Source: Sphaeroforma sirkka
Taxonomy: Eukaryota; Opisthokonta; Ichthyosporea; Ichthyophonida
Assembly: GCA_001586965.3 (NCBI GenBank)
Contig: LUCW03001356.1
Location: forward strand, 1 to 20,000
DNA length: 20,000 nt
Reading direction: 5' to 3'
Position 1 is the stretch's first letter. Each line of letters begins with the position of its first letter. A program made the translations under genes and the position numbers. The notes beneath the pieces were generated by a model that saw only the letters and a program-made list of their open reading frames with translations, had not been told where the DNA came from and made no database searches. Shown piece after piece: positions 1-12,000 of this stretch.

Positions 1-49
1 CTAGTTCGAGATTGCGTTATTTCTAGAGGTTTAACCATATTCAATGGCC

Positions 50-250
50 TTTATCTAGTTCGAGAGATTACACTTATTTCTCGAGGTTTAACCATATTCA
101 ATGGCCACAGTTCGGTATGCATTATTTCTAGAGGTTTCGGAATATTATGGCTTATTAGTTTTCGTTGGCTTCTAGAGGTTTAGCCATATTCAATAAAGCT
201 TATCTAGTTCGAGAGATTGCGTTATTTCTAGAGGTTTAACCATATTCAGT
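50..250. repeat. Diverged or rearranged satellite units at left edge
   Basis: Four consecutive units depart strongly from consensus. They carry GGCCTTTATC and TTACACTTATTTCTCGAG, then GGCCACAGTTCGGTATGCA, then TTTCGGAATATTATGGC with TTATTAGTTTTCGTTGG, and finally a unit ending CAATAAAGC. They still contain TTTCTAGAGGTTT or TTCTAGAGGTTT. From about 250 rightwards the units become regular. This may be an old internal break, a rearranged patch, or poor sequence quality; the window alone cannot separate these. Confidence 0.7.
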
Positions 251-1854
251 GGCACGTATCTAGTTCGAGAGATTGCGTTATTTCTAGAGGTTTAACCATA
301 TTCAGTGGCTTATCTAGTTCGAGATTGCGTTATTTCTAGAGGTTTAACCATATTCAATGGCTTATCTAGTTCGAGAGATTGCGTTATTTCTAGAGGTTTA
401 ACCATATTCAATGGCTTATCTAGTTCGAGAGATTGCGTTATTTCTAGAGGTTTAACCATATTCAATGGCTTATCTAGTTCGAGAGATTGCGTTATTTCTA
501 GAGGTTTAACCATATTCAGTGGCTTATCTAGTTCGAGAAGATTGCGTTATTTCTCGAGAGGTTTAACCATATTCAGTGGCTTATCTAGTTCGAGAGATTG
601 CGTTATTTCTAGAGGTTTAACCATATTCAATGGCTTATCTAGTTCGAGAGATTGCGTTATTTCTAGAGGTTTAACCATATTCAATGGCTTATCTAGTTCG
701 AGATTGCGTTATTTCTAGAGGTTTAACCATATTCAATGGCTTATCTAGTTCGAGAGATTGCGTTATTTCTAGAGGTTTAACCATATTCAGTGGCTTATCT
801 AGTTCGAGAGATTGCGTTATTTCTAGAGGTTTAACCATATTCAGTGGCTTATCTAGTTCGAGAGATTGCGTTATTTCTAGAGGTTTAACCATATTCAATG
901 GCTTATCTAGTTCGAGAGATTGCGTTATTTCTAGAGGTTTAACCATATTCAGTGGCTTATCTAGTTCGAGAGATTGCGTTATTTCTAGAGGTTTAACCAT
1001 ATTCAATGGCTTATCTAGTTCGAGATTGCGTTATTTCTAGAGGTTTAACCATATTCAATGGCTTATCTAGTTCGAGGATTGCGTTATTTCTAGAGGTTTA
1101 ACCATATTCAATGGCTTATCTAGTTCGAGAGATTGCGTTATTTCTAGAGGTTTAACCATATTCAGTGGCTTATCTAGTTCGAGATTGCGTTATTTCTAGA
1201 GGTTTAACCATATTCAATGGCTTATCTAGTTCGAGAGATTGCGTTATTTCTAGAGGTTTAACCATATTCAATGGCTTATCTAGTTCGAGAGATTGCGTTA
1301 TTTCTAGAGGTTTAACCATATTCAGTGGCTTATCTAGTTCGAGAGATTGCGTTATTTCTAGAGGTTTAACCATATTCAGTGGCTTATCTAGTTCGAGATT
1401 GCGTTATTTCTAGAGGTTTAACCATATTCAATGGCTTATCTAGTTCGAGAGATTGCGTTATTTCTAGAGGTTTAACCATATTCAATGGCTTATCTAGTTC
1501 GAGAGATTGCGTTATTTCTAGAGGTTTAACCATATTCAATGGCTTATCTAGTTCGAGAGATTACGTTATTTCTAGAGGTTTAACCATATTCAGTGGCTTA
1601 TCTAGTTCGAGAGATTGCGTTATTTCTAGAGGTTTAACCATATTCAATGGCTTATCTAGTTCGAGAGATTGCGTTATTTCTAGAGGTTTAACCATATTCA
1701 ATGGCTTATCTAGTTCGAGAGATTGCGTTATTTCTAGAGGTTTAACCATATTCAGTGGCTTATCTAGTTCGAGAGATTGCGTTATTTCTAGAGGTTTAAC
1801 CATATTCAATGGCTTATCTAGTTCGAGAGATTGCGTTATTTCTAGAGGTTTAAC

Positions 1855-1905
1855 CATATTATCTAGTTCGAGAGATTGCGTTATAGAGGTTTAACCATAG
1901 TGGCT
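1855..1905. repeat. Truncated satellite units
   Basis: Two adjacent units are shortened here. One loses the CAATGGCT segment (AACCATATT joins directly to ATCTAGTTCG). The next reads GCGTTATAGAGG, missing TTTC, and ends AACCATAGTGG, missing ATTC. Comparable shortened units occur at about 2928-2945 (CATATTTGGC and GTTCGGCTTGCG) and 3752-3772 (a unit cut to about half, GAGTTCGTTTAACCAGC). Each breaks the otherwise 54-bp phase. Confidence 0.8.
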
Positions 1906-3136
1906 TATCTAGTTCGAGAGATTGCGTTATTTCTAGAGGTTTAACCATATTCAGTGGCTTATCTAGTTCGAGAGATTGCGTTATTTCTAGAGGTTTAACC
2001 ATATTCAATGGCTTATCTAGTTCGAGAGATTGCGTTATTTCTAGAGGTTTAACCATATTCAGTGGCTTATCTAGTTCGAGAGATTGCGTTATTTCTAGAG
2101 GTTTAACCATATTCAATGGCTTATCTAGTTCGAGAGATTGCGTTATTTCTAGAGGTTTAACCATATTCAGTGGCTTATCTAGTTCGAGAGATTGCGTTAT
2201 TTCTAGAGGTTTAACCATATTCAGTGGCTTATCTAGTTCGAGAGATTGCGTTATTTCTAGAGGTTTAACCATATTCAGTGGCTTATCTAGTTCGAGAGAT
2301 TGCGTTATTTCTAGAGGTTTAACCATATTCAATGGCTTATCTAGTTCGAGAGATTGCGTTATTTCTAGAGGTTTAACGTTATATTCAGTGGCTTATCTAG
2401 TTCGAGAGATTGCGTTATTTCTAGAGGTTTAACCATATTCAATGGCTTATCTAGTTCGAGAGATTGCGTTATTTCTAGAGGTTTAACCATATTCAATGGC
2501 TTATCTAGTTCGAGAGAGATTGCGTTATTTCTAGAGGTTTAACCATATTCAGTGGCTTATCTAGTTCGAGAGATTGCGTTATTTCTAGAGGTTTAACCAT
2601 ATTCAGTGGCTTATCTAGTTCGAGAGATTGCGTTATTTCTAGAGGGTTTAACCATATTCAATGGCTTATCTAGTTCGAGAGATTGCGTTATTTCTAGAGG
2701 TTTAACCATATTCAATGGCTTATCTAGTTCGAGAGATTGCGTTATTTCTAGAGGTTTAACCATATTCAGTGGCTTATCTAGTTCGAGAGATTGCGTTATT
2801 TCTAGAGGTTTAACCATATTCAATGGCTTATCTAGTTCGAGAGATTGCGTTATTTCTAGAGGTTTAACCATATTCAATGGCTTATCTAGTTCGAGAGATT
2901 GCGTTATTTCTAGAGGTTTAACCATATTTGGCTTATCTAGTTCGGCTTGCGTTATTTCTAGAGGGTTTAACCATATTCAGTGGATCTAGTTCGAGAGATT
3001 GCGTTATTTCTAGAGGTTTAACCATATTCAATGGCTTATCTAGTTCGAGAGATTGCGTTATTTCTAGAGGTTTAACCATATTCAGTGGCTTATCTAGTTC
3101 GAGAGATTGCGTTATTTCTAGAGGTTTAACCATATT

Positions 3137-6100
3137 CAATGGCTTATCTAGTTCGAGAGATTGCGTTATTTCTAGAGGTTTTTAACCATATTCAATGGCT
3201 TATCTAGTTCGAGAGATTGCGTTATTTCTAGAGGTTTAACCATATTCAATGGCTTATCTAGTTCGAGAGATTGCGTTATTTCTAGAGGTTTAACCATATT
3301 CAGTGGCTTATCTAGTTCGAGAGATTGCGTTATTTCTAGAGGTTTAACCATATTCAATGGCTTATCTAGTTCGAGAGATTGCGTTATTTCTAGAGGTTTA
3401 ACCATATTCAATGGCTTATCTAGTTCGAGAGATTGCGTTATTTCTAGAGGTTTAACCATATTCAGTGGCTTATCTAGTTCGAGAGATTGCGTTATTTCTA
3501 GAGGTTTAACCATATTCAATGGCTTATCTAGTTCGAGAGATTGCGTTATTTCTAGAGGTTTAACCATATTCAATGGCTTATCTAGTTCGAGAGATTGCGT
3601 TATTTCTAGAGGTTTAACCATATTCAGTGGCTTATCTAGTTCGAGAGATTGCGTTATTTCTAGAGGTTTAACCATATTCAATGGCTTATCTAGTTCGAGA
3701 GATTGCGTTATTTCTAGAGGTTTAACCATATTCAATGGCTTATCTAGTTCGAGAGTTCGTTTAACCAGCTTATCTAGTTCGAGAGATTGCGTTATTTCTA
3801 GAGGTTTAACCATATTCAATGGCTTATCTAGTTCGAGAGATTGCGTTATTTCTAGAGGTTTAACCATATTCAATGGCTTATCTAGTTCGAGAGATTGCGT
3901 TATTTCTAGAGGTTTAACCATATTCAATGGCTTATCTAGTTCGAGAGATTGCGTTATTTCTAGAGGTTTAACCATATTCAATGGCTTATCTAGTTCGAGA
4001 GATTGCGTTATTTCTAGAGGTTTAACCATATTCAATGGCTTATCTAGTTCGAGAGATTGCGTTATTTCTAGAGGTTTAACCATATTCAATGGCTTATCTA
4101 GTTCGATTGCGTTATTTCTAGAGGTTTAACCATATTCAATGGCTTATCTAGTTCGAGAGATTGCGTTATTTCTAGAGGTTTAACCATATTCAATGGCTTA
4201 TCTAGTTCGAGAGATTGCGTTATTTCTAGAGGTTTAACCATATTCAATGGCTTATCTAGTTCGAGAGATTGCGTTATTTCTAGAGGTTTAACCATATTCA
4301 ATGGCTTATCTAGTTCGAGAGATTGCGTTATTTCTAGAGGTTTAACCATATTCAATGGCTTATCTAGTTCGAGAGATTGCGTTATTTCTAGAGGTTTAAC
4401 CATATTCAATGGCTTATCTAGTTCGAGAGATTGCGTTATTTCTAGAGGTTTAACCATATTCAATGGCTTATCTAGTTCGAGAGATTGCGTTATTTCTAGA
4501 GGTTTAACCATATTCAATGGCTTATCTAGTTCGAGAGATTGCGTTATTTCTAGAGGTTTAACCATATTCAATGGCTTATCTAGTTCGAGAGATTGCGTTA
4601 TTTCTAGAGGTTTAACCATATTCAGTGGCTTATCTAGTTCGAGAGATTGCGTTATTTCTAGAGGTTTAACCATATTCAATGGCTTATCTAGTTCGAGAGA
4701 TTGCGTTATTTCTAGAGGTTTAACCATATTCAATGGCTTATCTAGTTCGAGAGATTGCGTTATTTCTAGAGGTTTAACCATATTCAGTGGCTTATCTAGT
4801 TCGAGAGATTGCGTTATTTCTAGAGGTTTAACCATATTCAATGGCTTATCTAGTTCGAGAGATTGCGTTATTTCTAGAGGTTTAACCATATTCAATGGCT
4901 TATCTAGTTCGAGAGATTGCGTTATTTCTAGAGGTTTAACCATATTCAATGGCTTATCTAGTTCGAGAGATTGCGTTATTTCTAGAGGTTTAACCATATT
5001 CAATGGCTTATCTAGTTCGAGAGATTGCGTTATTTCTAGAGGTTTAACCATATTCAGTGGCTTATCTAGTTCGAGAGATTGCGTTATTTCTAGAGGTTTA
5101 ACCATATTCAATGGCTTATCTAGTTCGAGAGATTGCGTTATTTCTAGAGAGGTTTAACCATATTCAATGGCTTATATCTAGTTCGAGAGATTGCGTTATT
5201 TCTAGAGGTTTAACCATATTCAAGTGGCTTATCTAGTTCGAGAGATTGCGTTATTTCTAGAGGTTTAACCATATTCAATGGCTTATCTAGTTCGAGAGAT
5301 TGCGTTATTTCTAGAGGTTTAACCATATTCAATGGCTTATCTAGTTCGAGAGATTGCGTTATTTCTAGAGGTTTAACCATATTCAGTGGCTTATCTAGTT
5401 CGAGAGATTGCGTTATTTCTAGAGGTTTAACCATATTCAGTGGCTTATCTAGTTCGAGAGATTGCGTTATTTCTAGAGAGGTTTAACCATATTCAATGGC
5501 TTATCTAGTTCGAGAGATTGCGTTATTTCTAGAGGTTTAACCATATTCAATGGCTTATCTAGTTCGAGAGATTGCGTTATTTCTAGAGGTTTAACCATAT
5601 TCAATGGCTTATCTAGTTCGAGAGATTGCGTTATTTCTAGAGGTTTAACCATATTCAATGGCTTATCTAGTTCGAGAGATTGCGTTATTTCTAGAGGTTT
5701 AACCATATTCAGTGGCTTATCTAGTTCGAGAGATTGCGTTATTTCTAGAGGTTTAACCATATTCAATGGCTTATCTAGTTCGAGAGATTGCGTTATTTCT
5801 AGAGGGTTTAACCATATTCAATGGCTTATCTAGTTCGAGAGATTGCGTTATTTCTAGAGGTTTAACCATATTCAATGGCTTATCTAGTTCGAGAGATTGC
5901 GTTATTTCTAGAGGTTTAACCATATTCAGTGGCTTATCTAGTTCGAGAGATTGCGTTATTTCTAGAGGTTTAACCATATTCAATGGCTTATCTAGTTCGA
6001 GAGATTGCGTTATTTCTAGAGTTTAACCATATTCAATGGCTTATCTAGTTCGAGAGATTGCGTTATTTCTAGAGGTTTAACCATATTCAATGGCTTATCT

Positions 6101-9100
6101 AGTTCGAGAGATTGCGTTATTTCTAGAGGTTTAACCATATTCAATGGCTTATCTAGTTCGAGAGATTGCGTTATTTCTAGAGGTTTAACCATATTCAATG
6201 GCTTATCTAGTTCGAGAGATTGCGTTATTTCTAGAGGTTTAACCATATTCAATGGCTTATCTAGTTCGAGAGATTGCGTTATTTCTAGAGGTTTAACCAT
6301 ATTCAATGGCTTATCTAGTTCGAGAGATTGCGTTATTTCTAGAGGTTTAACCATATTCAATGGCTTATCTAGTTCGAGAGATTGCGTTATTTCTAGAGGT
6401 TTAACCATATTCAGTGGCTTATCTAGTTCGAGAGATTGCGTTATTTCTAGAGGTTTAACCATATTCAATGGCTTATCTAGTTCGAGAGATTGCGTTATTT
6501 CTAGAGGTTTAACCATATTCAATGGCTTATCTAGTTCGAGAGATTGCGTTATTTCTAGAGGTTTAACCATATTCAATGGCTTATCTAGTTCGAGAGATTG
6601 CGTTATTTCTAGAGGTTTAACCATATTCAGTGGCTTATCTAGTTCGAGAGATTGCGTTATTTTCTAGAGGTTTAACCATATTCAATGGCTTATCTAGTTC
6701 GAGAGATTGCGTTATTTCTAGAGGTTTAACCATATTCAATGGCTTATCTAGTTCGAGAGATTGCGTTATTTCTAGAGGTTTAACCATATTCAATGGCTTA
6801 TCTAGTTCGAGAGATTGCGTTATTTCTAGAGGTTTAACCATATTCAATGGCTTATCTAGTTCGAGAGATTGCGTTATTTCTAGAGGTTTAACCATATTCA
6901 ATGGCTTATCTAGTTCGAGAGATTGCGTTATTTCTAGAGGTTTAACCATATTCAATGGCTTATCTAGTTCGAGAGATTGCGTTATTTCTAGAGGTTTAAC
7001 CATATTCAGTGGCTTATCTAGTTCGAGAGATTGCGTTATTTCTAGAGGTTTAACCATATTCAATGGCTTATCTAGTTCGAGAGATTGCGTTATTTCTAGA
7101 GAGGTTTAACCATATTCAATGGCTTATCTAGTTCGAGAGATTGCGTTATTTCTAGAGGTTTAACCATATTCAATGGCTTATCTAGTTCGAGAGATTGCGT
7201 TATTTCTAGAGGTTTAACCATATTCAATGGCTTATCTAGTTCGAGAGATTGCGTTATTTCTAGAGGTTTAACCATATTCAATGGCTTATCTAGTTCGAGA
7301 GATTGCGTTATTTCTAGAGGTTTAACCATATTCAATGGCTTATCTAGTTCGAGAGATTGCGTTATTTCTAGAGGTTTAACCATATTCAGTGGCTTATCTA
7401 GTTCGAGAGATTGCGTTATTTCTAGAGGTTTAACCATATTCAATGGCTTATCTAGTTCGAGAGATTGCGTTATTTCTAGAGGTTTAACCATATTCAATGG
7501 CTTATCTAGTTCGAGAGATTGCGTTATTTCTAGAGGTTTAACCATATTCAATGGCTTATCTAGTTCGAGAGATTGCGTTATTTCTAGAGGTTTAACCATA
7601 TTCAATGGCTTATCTAGTTCGAGAGAGATTGCGTTATTTCTAGAGGTTTAACCATATTCAATGGCTTATCTAGTTCGAGAGATTGCGTTATTTCTAGAGG
7701 TTTAACCATATTCAATGGCTTATCTAGTTCGAGAGATTGCGTTATTTCTAGAGGTTTAACCATATTCAATGGCTTATCTAGTTCGAGAGATTGCGTTATT
7801 TCTAGAGGTTTAACCATATTCAATGGCTTATCTAGTTCGAGAGATTACGTTATTTCTAGAGGTTTAACCATATTCAATGGCTTATCTAGTTCGAGAGATT
7901 GCGTTATTTCTAGAGGTTTAACCATATTCAATGGCTTATCTAGTTCGAGAGATTGCGTTATTTCTAGAGGTTTAACCATATTCAATGGCTTATCTAGTTC
8001 GAGAGATTGCGTTATTTCTAGAGGTTTAACCATATTCAATGGCTTATCTAGTTCGAGAGATTGCGTTATTTCTAGAGGTTTAACCATATTCAATGGCTTA
8101 TCTAGTTCGAGAGATTACGTTATTTCTAGAGGTTTAACCATATTCAGTGGCTTATCTAGTTCGAGAGATTGCGTTATTTCTAGAGGTTTAACCATATTCA
8201 ATGGCTTATCTAGTTCGAGAGATTGCGTTATTTCTAGAGGTTTAACCATATTCAATGGCTTATCTAGTTCGAGAGATTGCGTTATTTCTAGAGGTTTAAC
8301 CATATTCAGTGGCTTATCTAGTTCGAGAGATTGCGTTATTTCTAGAGGTTTAACCATATTCAATGGCTTATCTAGTTCGAGAGATTGCGTTATTTCTAGA
8401 GGTTTAACCATATTCAGTGGCTTATCTAGTTCGAGAGATTGCGTTATTTCTAGAGGTTTAACCATATTCAGTGGCTTATCTAGTTCGAGAGATTGCGTTA
8501 TTTCTAGAGGTTTAACCATATTCAATGGCTTATCTAGTTCGAGAGATTGCGTTATTTCTAGAGGTTTAACCATATTCAATGGCTTATCTAGTTCGAGAGA
8601 TTACGTTATTTCTAGAGGTTTAACCATATTCAGTGGCTTATCTAGTTCGAGAGATTGCGTTATTTCTAGAGGTTTAACCATATTCAATGGCTTATCTAGT
8701 TCGAGAGATTGCGTTATTTCTAGAGGTTTAACCATATTCAATGGCTTATCTAGTTCGAGAGATTGCGTTATTTCTAGAGGTTTAACCATATTCAATGGCT
8801 TATCTAGTTCGAGAGATTGCGTTATTTCTAGAGGTTTAACCATATTCAATGGCTTATCTAGTTCGAGAGATTGCGTTATTTCTAGAGGTTTAACCATATT
8901 CAATGGCTTATCTAGTTCGAGAGATTGCGTTATTTCTAGAGGTTTAACCATATTCAGTGGCTTATCTAGTTCGAGAGATTGCGTTATTTCTAGAGGTTTA
9001 ACCATATTCAATGGCTTATCTAGTTCGAGAGATTGCGTTATTTCTAGAGGTTTAACCATATTCAATGGCTTATCTAGTTCGAGAGATTGCGTTATTTCTA

Positions 9101-12000
9101 GAGGTTTAACCATATTCAGTGGCTTATCTAGTTCGAGAGATTGCGTTATTTCTAGAGGTTTAACCATATTCAATGGCTTATCTAGTTCGAGAGATTGCGT
9201 TATTTCTAGAGGTTTAACCATATTCAATGGCTTATCTAGTTCGAGAGATTGCGTTATTTCTAGAGGTTTAACCATATTCAATGGCTTATCTAGTTCGAGA
9301 GATTGCGTTATTTCTAGAGGTTTAACCATATTCAATGGCTTATCTAGTTCGAGAGATTGCGTTATTTCTAGAGGTTTAACCATATTCAGTGGCTTATCTA
9401 GTTCGAGAGATTGCGTTATTTCTAGAGGTTTAACCATATTCAATGGCTTATCTAGTTCGAGAGATTGCGTTATTTCTAGAGGTTTAACCATATTCAATGG
9501 CTTATCTAGTTCGAGAGATTGCGTTATTTCTAGAGGTTTAACCATATTCAGTGGCTTATCTAGTTCGAGAGATTGCGTTATTTCTAGAGGTTTAACCATA
9601 TTCAATGGCTTATCTAGTTCGAGAGATTGCGTTATTTCTAGAGGTTTAACCATATTCAATGGCTTATCTAGTTCGAGAGATTGCGTTATTTCTAGAGAGG
9701 TTTAACCATATTCAATGGCTTATCTAGTTCGAGAGATTACGTTATTTCTAGAGGTTTAACCATATTCAGTGGCTTATCTAGTTCGAGAGATTGCGTTATT
9801 TCTAGAGGTTTAACCATATTCAATGGCTTATCTAGTTCGAGAGATTGCGTTATTTCTAGAGGTTTAACCATATTCAATGGCTTATCTAGTTCGAGAGATT
9901 GCGTTATTTCTAGAGGTTTAACCATATTCAATGGCTTATCTAGTTCGAGAGATTGCGTTATTTCTAGAGGTTTAACCATATTCAATGGCTTATCTAGTTC
10001 GAGAGATTGCGTTATTTCTAGAGGTTTAACCATATTCAATGGCTTATCTAGTTCGAGAGATTGCGTTATTTCTAGAGGTTTAACCATATTCAATGGCTTA
10101 TCTAGTTCGAGAGATTGCGTTATTTCTAGAGGTTTAACCATATTCAGTGGCTATCTAGTTCGAGAGATTGCGTTATTTCTAGAGGTTTAACCATATTCAA
10201 TGGCTTATCTAGTTCGAGAGATTGCGTTATTTCTAGAGGTTTAACCATATTCAATGGCTTATCTAGTTCGAGAGATTGCGTTATTTCTAGAGGTTTAACC
10301 ATATTCAATGGCTTATCTAGTTCGAGAGATTGCGTTATTTCTAGAGGTTTAACCATATTCAATGGCTTATCTAGTTCGAGAGATTGCGTTATTTCTAGAG
10401 GTTTAACCATATATTCATGGCTTATCTAGTTCGAGAGATTGCGTTATTTCTAGAGGTTTAACCATATTCAATGGCTTATCTAGTTCGAGAGATTGCGTTA
10501 TTTCTAGAGGTTTAACCATATTCAATGGCTTATCTAGTTCGAGAGATTGCGTTATTTCTAGAGGTTTAACCATATTCAGTGGCTTATCTAGTTCGAGAGA
10601 TTGCGTTATTTCTAGAGGTTTAACCATATTCAATGGCTTATCTAGTTCGAGAGATTGCGTTATTTCTAAGAGGTTTAACCATATTAAATGACTTGTCTAG
10701 TTCGAGAGATTGCGTTATTTCTAGAGGTTTAACCATATTCAATGGCTTATCTAGTTCGAGAGATTGCGTTATTTCTAGAGGTTTAACCATATTCAATGGC
10801 TTATCTAGTTCGAGAGATTGCGTTATTTCTAGAGGTTTAACCATATTCAATGGCTTATCTAGTTCGAGAGATTGCGTTATTTCTAGAGGTTTAACCATAT
10901 TCAGTGGCTTATCTAGTTCGAGAGATTGCGTTATTTCTAGAGAGGTTTAACCATATTCAATGGCTTATCTAGTTCGAGATTGCGTTATTTCTAGAGGTTT
11001 AACCATATTCAATGGCTTATCTAGTTCGAGAGATTGCGTTATTTCTAGAGGTTTAACCATATTCAATGGCTTATCTAGTTCGAGAGATTGCGTTATTTCT
11101 AGAGGTTTAACCATATTCAGTGGCTTATCTAGTTCGAGAGATTGCGTTATTTCTAGAGGGTTTAACCATATTCAATGGCTTATCTAGTTCGAGAGATTGC
11201 GTTATTTCTAGAGGTTTAACCATATTCAATGGCTTATCTAGTTCGAGAGATTACGTTATTTCTAGAGGTTTAACCATATTCAGTGGCTTATCTAGTTCGA
11301 GAGATTGCGTTATTTCTAGAGGTTTAACCATATTCAATGGCTTATCTAGTTCGAGAGATTGCGTTATTTCTAGAGGTTTAACCATATTCAATGGCTTGTC
11401 TAGTTCGAGAGATTTGCGTTATTTCTAGAGGTTTAACCATATTCAATGGCTTATCTAGTTCGAGAGAGATTGCGTTATTTCTAGAGGTTTAACCATATTC
11501 AATGGCTTATCTAGTTCGAGAGATTGCGTTATTTCTAGAGGTTTAACCATATTCAATGGCTTATCTAGTTCGAGAGATTGCGTTATTTCTAGAGGTTTAA
11601 CCATATTCAATGGCTTATCTAGTTCGAGAGATTGCGTTATTTCTAGAGAGGTTAACTATTCAATGGCTTATCTAGTTCGAGAGATTGCGTTATTTCTAGA
11701 GGTTTAACCATATTCAATGGCTTGTCTAGTTCGAGAGATTGCGTTATTTCTAGAGGTTTAACCATATTCAATGGCTTATCTAGTTCGAGAGATTGCGTTA
11801 TTTCTAGAGGTTTAACCATATTCAATGGCTTATCTAGTTCGAGAGATTGCGTTATTTCTAGAGGTTTAACCATATTCAATGGCTTATCTAGTTCGAGAGA
11901 TTGCGTTATTTCTAGAGGTTTAACCATATTCAATGGCTTATCTAGTTCGAGAGATTGCGTTATTTCTAGAGGTTTAACCATATTCAGTGGCTTATCTAGT
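3137..12000. repeat. Homogenised core of the 54-bp array
   Basis: This is the most uniform part of the array. Runs of more than 1 kb keep a perfect 54-bp period, for example 4098-5111 and 8601-9659. Variation is nearly confined to CAAT/CAGT. The TTACG variant is rare (7845, 8115, 8601, 9737, 11251) and the CTTGTC variant first appears at 10692. Small GA or G insertions near GAGAG and TCTAGAG runs look like slippage. Such uniformity is what recent unequal exchange or conversion produces. It is also where collapse or expansion during assembly is most likely, so the copy number here is the least certain. Confidence 0.85.
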
